This document shows, in pieces, positions 42,805 to 54,994 of a stretch of 64,000 nucleotides of DNA. A program made the position numbers and the translations under genes. The notes beneath the pieces are model-generated. The model saw only the letters and a program-made list of their open reading frames with translations, ran no database searches and was not told where the DNA came from. Origin of the DNA: Paractinoplanes brasiliensis (lineage in GTDB: Bacteria > Actinomycetota > Actinomycetes > Mycobacteriales > Micromonosporaceae); the NCBI RefSeq assembly GCF_004362215.1, contig NZ_SNWR01000001.1:4570001-4634000 (forward strand). Direction: 5' to 3'. How positions within the stretch are numbered: the first letter of the stretch is position 1; each line of letters opens with the position of its first letter.

Positions 42805-43398
42805 GTGGCCGCCTTCACCGTCCTGCACGTCTGCATGGGCAACATCTGCCGTTCCCCGATGGCCGAGCGCCTGCTGGCCCGCGCCGTCCGCGACCGCGCC
42901 GGCGAGCCGGGCGACCAGCTGGTGCACAGCGTGAGCGCCGGCACCGGTGGCTGGCACGAGGGTGAGGAGATGAACCCGCCCGCCGCCCGCCAGGTCCGGG
43001 CACGCGGCGGCTCCGACGACGGTTTCGAGGCCCGCAAGCTGCGCGGCGACTTCATCGACGAGGCCGACCTGATCCTCACCGCGACCGCCGACCAGTACGA
43101 CTACGTGGTCGCGCTGCGCCCCGACGCGGCCGCCCGTACGTTCGTCACCGGCGAGTTCGGCCGGCTGCTGGGCGCGGTCGACGCGAGCGCGCTGCCGCCG
43201 GCCGAGCCGGAGCCCGGTTCCGTGCGCGCCCGCGGGGTCGCCATCGTCGAGGCGGTGCATGTGCTGCGCGGCGACGACGGCCCGCGGCCCTCCGACGACC
43301 TCGACGACCCGTGGGGTCGTGGCGACCAGACGTTCCAGCGCATCGGCGACGAGATCGAGGACACGACGGTCCCGTTCGCCAAGCTTCTGCTGCCGTGA
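42805..43398 (+). CDS. Low-molecular-weight protein tyrosine phosphatase family
   Basis: A 197-residue phosphatase. The P-loop CMGNICRS (Cys10, Arg16, Ser17) matches CX5RS, and the general acid is in DDPWG (Asp near 168). It has a longer central region than the ~160-residue standard. A tyrosine or arginine phosphatase role is possible. GGAGG sits before the GTG at 42805. It starts 2 bp after the first sua5-type gene and its stop overlaps the second by 4 bp, so the three form one translationally coupled unit. Confidence 0.88.
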   Translation: MAAFTVLHVCMGNICRSPMAERLLARAVRDRAGEPGDQLVHSVSAGTGGWHEGEEMNPPAARQVRARGGSDDGFEARKLRGDFIDEADLILTATADQYDYVVALRPDAAARTFVTGEFGRLLGAVDASALPPAEPEPGSVRARGVAIVEAVHVLRGDDGPRPSDDLDDPWGRGDQTFQRIGDEIEDTTVPFAKLLLP

Positions 43399-44333
43399 GG
43401 GTCGTCAAACCGGACGCCGAGGGGCTGCGCCGCGCCGTCGAGGTGCTGCGGGCCGAGTCGGTCGTCGCCTTCCCCACCGAGACCGTCTACGGGCTGGGCG
43501 CGAACGCGTTCTCCGCGAAGGCGGTCGGCGAGATCTACCGGCTGAAGAACCGGCCCTCCTGGAACCCGCTGATCGTGCACGTGGCCAACGTCGAGGCCGC
43601 CCGGGCGCTGGCCGAGACGTGGCCCGGCCTGGCCAACGAGCTGGCGGCGCAGTTCTGGCCGGGGCCCCTGACGCTGGTGCTGCCGCGGGCCCGGCACCTG
43701 GCCGGCGTGGGCGCGAGCAACGACACCATCGCCATCCGGATCCCGGCCCACGAGGTGGCGCTCCAACTGCTGGAGGCGTCCGGCTTGCCGCTCGCCGCGC
43801 CCAGCGCCAACCGCTCCGAGGGCATTTCGCCGACCACCGCCGACCACGTGTTGCGCAGCCTGCCCGACGTGCCGCTGGTGCTCGACGGGGGGCCGGCGTC
43901 GTGGGGCATCGAGTCGACGGTCGTGGACGTCACCGGTGAGACGGCCCGGTTGCTCCGGCCGGGCGCGCTGCCGTTGCGGGAGATCCGTGAGGCGGTCGGC
44001 TCGATCCTGCTGCCCGACGAGGGCCCGGCCGACGGTGCTGCCCGCTCGTCGCCCGGCATGAGCCGCCGTCACTACGCGCCCCGAGCCGCCTTGGTGCTGG
44101 TCAAAGAGGTCGACCAGACCGGTCTGTCCGACTCGGTGGGAGTGCTGACTTACGAGGGCTTCAGCGGCACGGAGGTCCTTTCGGCCGACCCGCGTGAATA
44201 CGCCGCCGACCTGTACGCCGCTCTGCACCGCCTGGACGACGCCGGGGTGGCGACGATCCTGGTGCAGGAGCCGCCGGACACCGAGGACTGGCTGGCCGTC
44301 CGTGACCGCCTGAGCCGGGCGGCCGCTAAGTAA
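43395..44333 (+). CDS. L-threonylcarbamoyladenylate synthase, long Sua5 form
   Basis: A 312-residue protein with a YrdC domain (1-200) plus a C-terminal Sua5 domain. All canonical motifs are visible: FPTETVYGLGANAF, IYRLKNRPSWNPLIVHV, FWPGPLTLVLP and APSANRSEGISPTTADHV. It makes threonylcarbamoyl-AMP for tRNA t6A. The GTG overlaps the phosphatase stop as GTGA. It lies one gene away from the short paralog, and of the two this is the better candidate for the essential t6A enzyme. Confidence 0.9.
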   Translation: MRVVKPDAEGLRRAVEVLRAESVVAFPTETVYGLGANAFSAKAVGEIYRLKNRPSWNPLIVHVANVEAARALAETWPGLANELAAQFWPGPLTLVLPRARHLAGVGASNDTIAIRIPAHEVALQLLEASGLPLAAPSANRSEGISPTTADHVLRSLPDVPLVLDGGPASWGIESTVVDVTGETARLLRPGALPLREIREAVGSILLPDEGPADGAARSSPGMSRRHYAPRAALVLVKEVDQTGLSDSVGVLTYEGFSGTEVLSADPREYAADLYAALHRLDDAGVATILVQEPPDTEDWLAVRDRLSRAAAK

Positions 44334-45777
44334 CGCGTTCGGCGCCCTGGGCGATGTTGTTCACCATGCCCTTGAAGATGAAGCCGTGGAACGGCACCAC
44401 CGCCGCCCAGTAGGCGTGCCCGGCCAGCCCCCGCGGCAGGAAGACGGCCCGCTGGCGGTAGACGCTGCCGCCGTCGCCGTCGGGCAGGGCGCGCATCTCG
44501 AGCCACGCCCGTCCCGGCACGCGCATCTCGGCCCGCAACCGCAGCAGCTTGCCCGGCTCCAGCTCCTCCACCCGCCACCAGTCGAGCGCCTCGCCCACCC
44601 GCAGCCGGTCCCGGTCGCGGCGGCCCCGGCGCAGCCCCACCCCGCCGGCCAGCCGGTCCATCCACCCCCGTACGGACCAGGCCAGGGGGAACGAGTACCA
44701 GCCGTTCTCGCCGCCGACGCCCTCGATGACCCGCCACAGCGCCTCGGGCGGGGCCTTCACCACGCGGGAGCGCTCGTCGACGTAGATGCTGCCGCCGGAC
44801 CAATCCGGGTCGCTCGGCAGCGGCTCGGCCGCCCAGTCCCGGCCGGCCGCATTGGACCAGCGGGTCTCCACGTTGGCGTCGCGGACCTTGCCCAGCGCGA
44901 CCCGTACGGCCTGCTCGAAGCCGAGCGGCTCCCCGGGGGCGTGCTCGCGGATGTCGTTCTCGTGGGCCACGGCCTCGTGCACCAGGCTGGCCACCAGCGG
45001 GCGGGCGATCGAGTTGGGCACCGGGGTGACGACGCCGACCCAGTGGGCCGACAGCCACGGGCTGAGCGGCCGCAGCGGCACGATCACGCGCCGGCGCAGC
45101 CCGGCCACCCGGGCGTAGCCCTGCATCATCTGGCCGTACGTGAGAACGTCCTTGCCCCCGATGTCGAACCCGCGGTTGACCTCGGGCGGGAGCGTGGCCG
45201 CGGCGATCAGGTAGCGCAGCACGTCGCGGACGGCGACGGGCTGGATCCGGTTGCGGACCCAGCGCGGGGTGACCATCAGCGGCAGGCGTTCGGTCAGGTG
45301 GCGCAGCATCTCGAACGACGCCGACCCCGAACCGATGATCACCGGGGCCCGCAGCACCGCCGTGGGCACGCCGCTGCCGAGCAGGATCCGGGCCACCTCG
45401 GCCCGGGAACGCAGGTGCGGCGAGGGCTTGTCCTCCGGCGGCGGCTCGGGACCGCCGAGATAGACGATGCGGGAGACGCCGGCCGCTTTCGCCGCGGTGG
45501 CGAAGTTCTCGGCCGCCTCCCGGTCCAGCCTCTCGAAGTCGGCCCGGCCCAGCGAGTGGACCAGGAAGTACGCCACGTCGACGCCGTCCAGCGCGGCCGG
45601 CAGCGTCTCGGGCCGGTTGAGATCGCCCTCGGCCACCTCGACGCTGTCCGCCCACGGCACGTCCCGCAGCCGGGCGGCGCTGCGGGTCAGGCACCGCACC
45701 TCGTGCCCGGACTCCAGCAGGCGCGGGCCCAGGCGCCCGCCGATGTATCCCGTCGCACCCGTTACCAAGCACCGCAT
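44326..45777 (-). CDS. NAD(P)-binding SDR-type protein fused to DUF2867
   Basis: A 483-residue protein. The N-terminal Rossmann domain (about 1-290) has VTGATGYIGG at residues 5-14 and an atypical-SDR pattern (DVAYFLVHSL, IVYLGG). The C-terminal DUF2867 region (about 330-483) has SFPLAWSVRGWMDRLAGG and FHGFIFKGMVNNI near the end. Substrate is unknown; related proteins are annotated as nucleoside-diphosphate-sugar epimerase-like. The ATG at 45777 is directly before the Rossmann fold. The 3' end overlaps the second sua5-type gene by 8 bp, and the gene is divergent from glyA. Confidence 0.83.
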   Translation of the reverse strand: MRCLVTGATGYIGGRLGPRLLESGHEVRCLTRSAARLRDVPWADSVEVAEGDLNRPETLPAALDGVDVAYFLVHSLGRADFERLDREAAENFATAAKAAGVSRIVYLGGPEPPPEDKPSPHLRSRAEVARILLGSGVPTAVLRAPVIIGSGSASFEMLRHLTERLPLMVTPRWVRNRIQPVAVRDVLRYLIAAATLPPEVNRGFDIGGKDVLTYGQMMQGYARVAGLRRRVIVPLRPLSPWLSAHWVGVVTPVPNSIARPLVASLVHEAVAHENDIREHAPGEPLGFEQAVRVALGKVRDANVETRWSNAAGRDWAAEPLPSDPDWSGGSIYVDERSRVVKAPPEALWRVIEGVGGENGWYSFPLAWSVRGWMDRLAGGVGLRRGRRDRDRLRVGEALDWWRVEELEPGKLLRLRAEMRVPGRAWLEMRALPDGDGGSVYRQRAVFLPRGLAGHAYWAAVVPFHGFIFKGMVNNIAQGAERVT

Positions 45778-45858
45778 AAACCCAACTGTGCCCTCGAAGA
45801 GGCCTGGACAAGCCATATGCTCGAAATCGGCAGCGCTGCCTGCTCGCGGGGAGGGCAC

Positions 45859-47148
<1,290 letters not shown>

Positions 47149-47212
47149 CCGACTGCATCGGACTGAGCGAAGTGGTCGTGGGGCCCGGAGGGCATGCCTT
47201 GGAGGCGCGAGC

Positions 47213-47719
47213 TTGAGTACCGAGATCGACGAGTACGAGCTGGAGCGGCAGCGGGCGCTGGAGTTCCAGCAGCGGCGTGCGGCCGAGGACGAGGACGACG
47301 ACCGGCCGCTTCCCGACCTGCCCCCGCTGCCCGCCGACCCGCGCTGGCGCGTGGCCCACCTGCCGTTCCTGACCATCGTCTCGTTCGCGCTGATCCTGTG
47401 TGCCGCCTCTGCCGGGTTCTTCGCGGGCGGCACGACAGCGGCGCTCGGCGCCTCGCTGGGCGTGGTCATCGTCACGATCAGCTACACGATGTCCACCCTG
47501 ATCATCGCGTGGGCCGACACCGTACGCCCGGCCCTGCTGATGCCGTTGGCCCTGCTCACGTACGTGCTGAAGTACAGCGTGCTCGGCGTCGTGCTGGCCT
47601 ACGGGGTGGAGAGCGCCTGGGCCGGCAAGGACGCGCTCGGCTGGGGCATCGTCGCGGGCGTGATCGTGTGGACCGGCGTCCAGGCGTGGTGGTTCCACCG
47701 GGTGAGTCGCCCGAAGTGA
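47213..47719 (+). CDS. ATP synthase protein I-like membrane protein
   Basis: A 168-residue protein with an acidic, Pro-rich N-terminus (about 45 residues) and four hydrophobic helices. It occupies the place of the AtpI-type gene upstream of the ATP synthase operon in actinobacteria (as Rv1303 in M. tuberculosis). AtpI proteins assist c-ring assembly or magnesium uptake, but sequence conservation is poor and the role here is inferred from position and topology. The start is TTG with GGAGG 7 nt upstream. Confidence 0.7.
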   Translation: MSTEIDEYELERQRALEFQQRRAAEDEDDDRPLPDLPPLPADPRWRVAHLPFLTIVSFALILCAASAGFFAGGTTAALGASLGVVIVTISYTMSTLIIAWADTVRPALLMPLALLTYVLKYSVLGVVLAYGVESAWAGKDALGWGIVAGVIVWTGVQAWWFHRVSRPK

Positions 47720-47928
47720 TCTTCTAACCGTCGTTTCGCCTCGTCAGCGCCCCAATCGTGGTTTGTTGACCACGAAACGGTGACGTGACCGGTTGTGTGA
47801 TGTCGGGCGATGGCGAAGGGGGAGTACCGTGTCGCTTCAGTTGCGAGACTCCTAACGCCTGGACAACTGCGGTTGTGCGGGGGGTCCCGCTTAGCCTCGT
47901 GTTTCCTGCTGATATCGTTCGGGCCGTC
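47720..47928 (+). promoter_or_regulatory. Presumed promoter region of the ATP synthase operon
   Basis: A 209-bp gap with no supported gene. It contains a palindrome GTGGT/ACCAC around 47759-47775 and, outside that, TTTCG and CGAAA arms that could extend the hairpin. AT-containing hexamers such as TAGCCT (47892-47897) lie near the AtpZ-like start, but I cannot fix a -35/-10 pair. Confidence 0.35.
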
Positions 47929-48162
47929 ATGACCGGTCAAGAACCTCCCACCAAACCCAGCGGTGACGACGACCAGCCCCCACCCGACACGGGCATGGGA
48001 ATGACGGCCGTCGCTTATCTCATCTCCGGCATGGTGGTGTGGGGAGCGATCGGTTTGCTGGTCGACCACTGGGTCGGGACCAAGGGCATATTCGCCGGTA
48101 TCGGTGCTGTCGTTGGTATCGGCGGCGGTGTCTACCTCATTGTGCGCCGTCTCGGCGCCTGA
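47929..48162 (+). CDS. AtpZ/AtpI-family small membrane protein
   Basis: A 77-residue protein with two transmembrane helices (AVAYLISGMVVWGAIGLLVD and IFAGIGAVVGIGGGVYLIV) after a Pro/Asp-rich N-terminus. The helix-loop-helix with GLLVDHWVGTKGIF is typical of AtpZ-like proteins encoded directly before atpB. They are thought to help assembly of the membrane sector or act with AtpI in ion transport. An in-frame GTG at 47899 would add 10 residues. It ends 15 bp before atpB. Confidence 0.8.
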   Translation: MTGQEPPTKPSGDDDQPPPDTGMGMTAVAYLISGMVVWGAIGLLVDHWVGTKGIFAGIGAVVGIGGGVYLIVRRLGA

Positions 48163-48177
48163 CAGGAAAGGGCTACG

Positions 48178-48972
48178 GTGATCGGTCAGTCGATCGTCCT
48201 CGCAGCGGAAGTTCCGTTCCCGCCGAGTGTCGAGGACTTCTACCTGCCCAGCATCCTGCCTTGGGGAGAGCACAACTCGTACTGGTTCACCAAGATCACG
48301 GCGCTGCTGTGGATCACGGTGGCCGCCATCATCATCTTCTTCCTGGCCACGTACCGGAAGCCGCAGCTCGTCCCGACCAAGAAGCAGTGGCTCGCCGAGA
48401 GCATCTACGGCTTCGTGCGCAACAACATCGCGGTCGACATGCTGGGCAAGCGGGGCGTCAACTTCGCTCCGTATCTGACCACGCTGTTCGTCTTCATTCT
48501 GCTGATGAACTTCTGGGCCATCGTGCCCTTCGCGCAGATCTCGCCGAACTCGCACATCGCGTTCCCGGCCATTCTCGCGGTCATCAGCTACGTGATGTTC
48601 ATCTACATCGGCATGAAGCACCACGGCGGGCTGAAGTACTTCAAGCACGCGCTCATTCCGCCCGCGCCGTGGTTCATTCTGCCGCTGCTGATCCCGATCG
48701 AGTTCTTCTCGACGTTCCTCGTGCGGCCCTTCTCGCTCGCCGTTCGTCTGTTCGCCAACATGTTCGCCGGCCACATGCTGCTGCTGGTGTTCACGCTGGG
48801 TGGCTTCGCGATGCTCAACGCCAACGTCTGGTTCGCGCCGTTCTCGGTCGTGTCCTGGGTGATGACGATCGCGCTGACCTTCCTGGAGTTCCTGGTCATC
48901 TGCCTCCAGGCCTACGTCTTCACGGTGCTCACCGCCAGCTACGTCCAGGGCGCGCTCGCCGACGAGCACTGA
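48178..48972 (+). CDS. atpB: F-type ATP synthase subunit a
   Basis: A 264-residue membrane subunit that forms the proton half-channels against the c-ring. The essential arginine is Arg190 in PFSLAVRLFANMFAGH. About six helices are visible. The start is GTG with AGGAAAGGG upstream. First structural gene of the operon. Confidence 0.97.
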   Translation: MIGQSIVLAAEVPFPPSVEDFYLPSILPWGEHNSYWFTKITALLWITVAAIIIFFLATYRKPQLVPTKKQWLAESIYGFVRNNIAVDMLGKRGVNFAPYLTTLFVFILLMNFWAIVPFAQISPNSHIAFPAILAVISYVMFIYIGMKHHGGLKYFKHALIPPAPWFILPLLIPIEFFSTFLVRPFSLAVRLFANMFAGHMLLLVFTLGGFAMLNANVWFAPFSVVSWVMTIALTFLEFLVICLQAYVFTVLTASYVQGALADEH

Positions 48973-49046
48973 GATTGCCTAGCAACATCCGTAACACCCG
49001 TTGTCGTCCCGCGTGACAGACACGCGAGATACCAGGAGGAATTGCA

Positions 49047-49283
49047 ATGGTTGACGTTATTGCCGCCGTCGGTGGTAGCACCGCCGCCATCGGCTACGGC
49101 CTCGCCGCCATCGGCCCCGGCATCGGTGTGGGTCTCGTCTTCTCGGCCTACATCCAGTCGACCGCCCGTCAGCCGGAGTCGTCGCGCCTCACCCTGCCGT
49201 ACGTCTGGATCGGCTTCGCCGTCATCGAGGCGCTCGCCCTGCTGGGTATCGCGTTCGGCTTCATCTGGGCCGGCGAGTTCTAA
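49047..49283 (+). CDS. atpE: F-type ATP synthase subunit c
   Basis: A 78-residue hairpin of two helices that assembles into the proton-driven ring. The proton-binding carboxylate is Glu61 in GFAVIEALALLG. The polar loop ARQPE and the glycine-rich GPGIGVGLVF of helix 1 are normal. The motifs point to a proton-coupled rather than sodium-coupled ring, because the Gln/Ser/Thr sodium ligands are absent. CAGGAGG lies before the ATG. Confidence 0.97.
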   Translation: MVDVIAAVGGSTAAIGYGLAAIGPGIGVGLVFSAYIQSTARQPESSRLTLPYVWIGFAVIEALALLGIAFGFIWAGEF

Positions 49284-49310
49284 GCCCCTTCCCGCGCAGC
49301 GGAGGTCTTT

Positions 49311-49883
49311 ATGATCACCAAACTAGCGACTGACGTCACAACGCTGGCTGCTGAGGGCGCTACCGAGCACAACCCGATCATCCCGCTCTGGCAGGAGGTC
49401 GTCCTCGGCCTGATCGCCTTCTCGATCCTCTGCTTCGTGCTGATGAAGTTCGTCTTCCCCATGATGGAGAAGACCTTCGCGGCGCGGGTGGATGCGATCG
49501 AGGGTGGCATCAAGCGCGCCGAGGCTGCTCAGGCCGAGGCCAACCAGCTCCTCGAGCAGTACAAGGCCCAGTTGGCCGAGGCTCGCACCGAGGCCGCGCG
49601 CATCCGCGACGAGGCCCGGGCCGACGCCGAGGGCATCCGCCAGGACATCCTGGCCAAGGCCCGCGAGGAGTCGGACCGCATCATCGGCGCCGGCCAGGAG
49701 CAGCTCGCCGTGCAGCGCGAGAGCATCGTGCGTGAGCTGCGCTCCGAGGTCGGATCGCTCGCGGTCGACCTGGCCAGCAAGATCGTCGGCGAGAGCCTTG
49801 CCGACGAGGCCCGCAGCCGGGGCACCGTCGAGCGGTTCATCAACGAGCTCGGCACGGCCGGCTCGGCGGGCGGGCGGCGCTGA
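49311..49883 (+). CDS. atpF: F-type ATP synthase subunit b
   Basis: A 190-residue stator subunit with one N-terminal helix (about 30-50) and a long charged coiled coil (about 60-165) rich in Ala, Glu and Arg. It holds the catalytic head still against the membrane sector. Its stop overlaps the atpH start by 1 bp (TGATG). Confidence 0.95.
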   Translation: MITKLATDVTTLAAEGATEHNPIIPLWQEVVLGLIAFSILCFVLMKFVFPMMEKTFAARVDAIEGGIKRAEAAQAEANQLLEQYKAQLAEARTEAARIRDEARADAEGIRQDILAKAREESDRIIGAGQEQLAVQRESIVRELRSEVGSLAVDLASKIVGESLADEARSRGTVERFINELGTAGSAGGRR

Positions 49884-50704
49884 TGGCGTCGACCGTCAGC
49901 CAGCAGGCCACGGCCGAGGCGAGCGCGAAGTTCGCCGCCGGCACCACCACGGCCACGAGCGCGCAGATCGCCTCGGCCGCCGACGAGATCCTGTCGGTGG
50001 CCGGTCTGCTGCGGGCTCAGCCCCGGCTCCGCCGGGCGCTGACCGACCCGTCGAGGTCCGCCGGCGACCGGGCCGGGCTGGTCCGATCGCTGCTGGCCGG
50101 CAAGGTCGCCGAGGTCGTGCTCGACACGGTGTCGGCCCTGGTGTCCGGCCGGTTCTCGCGGCCGTCCGAGCTGCTCGACGCCGTCGAGCGGCTGGGCGCC
50201 GACGCCGTGCTGGACGCCGCCCAGAAGGACGGCAAGCTGGCCGACGTCGAGGACGAGCTGTTCCGCTTCGGACAGATCGTCTCGGGCAACCCCCAGCTCG
50301 CCGTCACGCTGAGCGATGCCGGTGCGCCGGTCGAGCGCCGCGTTAAGCTGGTGACGGACTTGCTCAAGGGCAAGGCCCAGCCGGCCACGGTGCGGCTCGC
50401 CGAGATCGCTCTCGAGGGCTTCGGGGGCCGCGGCTTCGAGGCGTCGTTGACCCGGCTGGTCGAGCTGACCGCCGCGAAGCGTGACCGTGAGGTCGCGTAC
50501 GTGACGGTCGCCAAGCCGCTCACCGACGCCGACGAGCAGGCGCTGGCTGCCAAGTTGTCCGACATCTACGGTCGATCGGTCTCCCTGAAGGTCGACGTCG
50601 ATCCCGCGATCATCGGCGGTGTCAGCGTCCGGGTCGGTTCCGATCTCTACGACGGCACGATCCTGCGCCGGCTCAACTCCGCCAAGCAGGCATTCGCGAA
50701 GTAG
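49883..50704 (+). CDS. atpH: F-type ATP synthase subunit delta
   Basis: A 273-residue delta subunit, longer than the ~180 residues of E. coli because of an N-terminal extension found in actinobacteria. It is not fused to b as in mycobacteria. The C-terminal part with VDPAIIGGVSVRVGSDLYDG is diagnostic. It joins the stator to the top of the alpha3-beta3 head. Confidence 0.95.
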   Translation: MASTVSQQATAEASAKFAAGTTTATSAQIASAADEILSVAGLLRAQPRLRRALTDPSRSAGDRAGLVRSLLAGKVAEVVLDTVSALVSGRFSRPSELLDAVERLGADAVLDAAQKDGKLADVEDELFRFGQIVSGNPQLAVTLSDAGAPVERRVKLVTDLLKGKAQPATVRLAEIALEGFGGRGFEASLTRLVELTAAKRDREVAYVTVAKPLTDADEQALAAKLSDIYGRSVSLKVDVDPAIIGGVSVRVGSDLYDGTILRRLNSAKQAFAK

Positions 50705-50789
50705 TTTCTTACCCTCGGTTCAGGAGTACTCGAACTGAGCAGGCCCCTCGGTGGCGGGAACGTCCCGAGCTAGACAGAGAAGGCAGAGG

Positions 50790-52439
<1,650 letters not shown>

Positions 52440-52441
52440 TC

Positions 52442-53371
52442 ATGGCCGGTCAGGTACAGGCTCTTCGGCGGCGCATCCGCACCGTCAAGTCGACCAAGAA
52501 GATCGCGAAGGCGCAGGAGCTGGTCGCCACCAGCCGTATCGCCAAGGCTCAGGAGCGGGTTCAGGCTTCCAAGCCGTACGCGGAGGCGATCACCCAGGTC
52601 CTGACCGCCCTGGCGTCCAACGCGACGATCGACAACCCCCTGCTGGTCGGGCGCGAGCGCGTCCGGCGGGCGGGTGTCCTGCTCATCACCAGCGACCGCG
52701 GCCTGGCCGGCGCCTACAACGCGAACGCCATCCGCACCGCCGAGCAGCTGATCGAGCGGCTCAAGGCGGACGGCAAGGCTCCGGTGCTCTACGTCGTCGG
52801 CCGCAAGGGCGTCGGCTACTACCGGTTCCGTAACCGGCCGATCGAGACCAGCTGGACGGGCTTCTCCGAGCGACCGTCGTTCTCCGACGCCAAGGCGATC
52901 GGTGACGCCCTGCTGGACGCTTTCGTGGCCGGCGCGGACGACACCGACACGACCTACGGTCCCGACGGGATCCAGGGCGTCGACGAGCTGCACATCGTCA
53001 GCACGCAGTTCAAGTCGCTGATGACGCAGAGCGCCGAGGCGCACTTCCTGGCCCCGATGCAGGTCGAGGAGCGCGAGGTCGAGCCCGGGCTGCGCCCGGC
53101 CTACGAGTTCGAGCCGGACGCCGACGAGCTGCTCGACGCGCTGCTGCCGAAGTACCTCAACACGCGGATCTACGCGGCGTTGCTGGACTCGGCGGCGAGC
53201 GAGTCGGCTTCCCGGCGCCGGGCGATGAAGAGCGCGTCGGACAACGCGGACGACCTGCTCAAGCGGTACACGCGCGAGATGAACTCCGCGCGGCAGGCTG
53301 CGATCACCCAGGAAATCAGTGAGATCGTCGGCGGCGTTGAGGCGCTGTCCTCGGCAGGAAGTGATATGTGA
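52442..53371 (+). CDS. atpG: F-type ATP synthase subunit gamma
   Basis: A 309-residue central shaft subunit. The two long terminal helices are visible, as are ITSDRGLAGAYNANAIR and, at the end, ARQAAITQEISEIVGG. The segment around VAGADDTDTTYGPDGIQG is an extra loop of the actinobacterial gamma. It starts 2 bp after atpA and overlaps atpD. Confidence 0.96.
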   Translation: MAGQVQALRRRIRTVKSTKKIAKAQELVATSRIAKAQERVQASKPYAEAITQVLTALASNATIDNPLLVGRERVRRAGVLLITSDRGLAGAYNANAIRTAEQLIERLKADGKAPVLYVVGRKGVGYYRFRNRPIETSWTGFSERPSFSDAKAIGDALLDAFVAGADDTDTTYGPDGIQGVDELHIVSTQFKSLMTQSAEAHFLAPMQVEEREVEPGLRPAYEFEPDADELLDALLPKYLNTRIYAALLDSAASESASRRRAMKSASDNADDLLKRYTREMNSARQAAITQEISEIVGGVEALSSAGSDM

Positions 53372-54813
53372 TGACTGCTGTAGCTGAGCCCACCAAGGCG
53401 GAGACCGGTGTCGGCCGCGTCGTCCGGGTCATCGGCCCGGTCGTCGACGCCGAGTTCCCCCGTGACTCCATGCCGGAGATCTTCAACGCGCTGCACGTCT
53501 CGGTGACCCTGTCCGAGGGCACCAAGACGCTGACGCTCGAGGTCGCCCAGCACCTGGGTGACAACATCGTCCGCGCCATCTCGATGCAGCCGACCGACGG
53601 CCTGGTCCGCGGCGCCGAGGTCACCGACACCGGCGCGCCGATCTCGGTGCCTGTCGGCGACGTGACCAAGGGCCACGTGTTCAACGCCCTCGGCGAGGTG
53701 CTCAACGCCGACCCGTCCACCCTGGACGTCCAGGAGCGCTGGTCGATCCACCGCAAGCCGCCGGCGTTCGCCGACCTCGAGCCCAAGACCGAGATGCTGG
53801 AGACCGGCATCAAGGTGCTCGACCTCCTCGCCCCGTACGTGCGTGGTGGCAAGATCGGCCTGTTCGGCGGCGCGGGCGTGGGCAAGACGGTGCTCATCCA
53901 GGAGATGATCATCCGGGTCGCCCGTAACTTCGGCGGCACCTCGGTGTTCGCCGGCGTCGGCGAGCGCACCCGTGAGGGCAACGACCTCATCCTGGAGATG
54001 GAGGAGGGTGGCGTTCTCGACAAGACCGCCCTCGTCTTCGGCCAGATGGACGAGCCGCCGGGCACCCGCCTGCGCGTCGCCCTGTCCGCGCTGACCATGG
54101 CCGAGTACTTCCGGGACGTCCAGAACCAGGAGGTGCTGCTCTTCATCGACAACATCTTCCGGTTCACCCAGGCCGGTTCCGAGGTCTCCACCCTGCTCGG
54201 CCGCATGCCGTCGGCCGTGGGTTACCAGCCCACGCTGGCCGACGAGATGGGCGAGCTGCAGGAGCGCATCACCTCGGTCCGGGGCAAGGCCATCACCTCG
54301 CTCCAGGCGATCTACGTGCCCGCCGACGACTACACCGACCCGGCGCCGGCCACCACGTTCGCTCACCTGGACGCGACGACCAACCTCGAGCGGTCGATCT
54401 CCGACAAGGGCATCTACCCCGCCGTGGACCCGCTGGCCTCCAGCTCGCGGATCCTGGCGCCCGAGTTCGTCGGCGCCGAGCACTACGCGGTCGCCCGTGA
54501 GGTGCAGCGCATCCTGCAGAAGTACAAGGACCTGCAGGACATCATCGCCATCCTCGGTATGGACGAGCTCTCGGAAGAGGACAAGGTCACGGTGCAGCGG
54601 GCTCGCCGCATCGAGCGCTTCCTCTCCCAGAACACGTACGCCGCCGAGCAGTTCACCGGCGTTCCCGGCTCGACGGTTCCGCTCAAGGAGACCATCGAGG
54701 CGTTCAAGAAGATCAGCGAGGGCGAGTACGACAACTTCCCCGAGCAGGCCTTCTTCATGTGCGGTGGCCTCGAGGACCTCGAGAAGAACGCGCACGAGCT
54801 GATGAAGGGCTGA
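53371..54813 (+). CDS. atpD: F-type ATP synthase subunit beta
   Basis: A 480-residue catalytic subunit. Walker A is GGAGVGKT (166-173). Catalytic Glu lies in GVGERTREGNDL, and the DELSEEDK (DELSEED) loop is intact. ATG at 53371 overlaps the atpG stop by 1 bp; GTG at 53368 is an alternative. It is followed by a hairpin and an LCP gene rather than by atpC. Confidence 0.97.
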   Translation: MTAVAEPTKAETGVGRVVRVIGPVVDAEFPRDSMPEIFNALHVSVTLSEGTKTLTLEVAQHLGDNIVRAISMQPTDGLVRGAEVTDTGAPISVPVGDVTKGHVFNALGEVLNADPSTLDVQERWSIHRKPPAFADLEPKTEMLETGIKVLDLLAPYVRGGKIGLFGGAGVGKTVLIQEMIIRVARNFGGTSVFAGVGERTREGNDLILEMEEGGVLDKTALVFGQMDEPPGTRLRVALSALTMAEYFRDVQNQEVLLFIDNIFRFTQAGSEVSTLLGRMPSAVGYQPTLADEMGELQERITSVRGKAITSLQAIYVPADDYTDPAPATTFAHLDATTNLERSISDKGIYPAVDPLASSSRILAPEFVGAEHYAVAREVQRILQKYKDLQDIIAILGMDELSEEDKVTVQRARRIERFLSQNTYAAEQFTGVPGSTVPLKETIEAFKKISEGEYDNFPEQAFFMCGGLEDLEKNAHELMKG

Positions 54814-54855
54814 CTTTTCGCCGGCTCGCGCCTTGCGAGGACTCAGAGTGAACGG

Positions 54856-54886
54856 AGCCGCGCCGACCGTAGAGGTGGGCGCGGCT
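54856..54886 (+). terminator. Hairpin after atpD
   Basis: AGCCGCGCC (54856-54864) pairs perfectly with GGCGCGGCT (54878-54886), with a 13-nt loop, about 40 bp after atpD. It probably ends most atp transcripts before the LCP gene and atpC. Confidence 0.65.
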
Positions 54887-54994
54887 TCGTCATGTCCGAC
54901 AGAAGTTGTGTCCGTTTTGTGCTGTTCTGCTGCGATCCGAGCGAACGGGGTCTGGTTACTCTTGTCGGCGTCCGATCGGAACCTGGGGGAGTAA

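Noticed and set aside
44386..45858. Open frame extending glyA upstream by almost 500 codons
   Set aside because: The extension is the antisense of the SDR/DUF2867 gene. The glyA motif set begins only after the GTG at 45859, which has a ribosome site.
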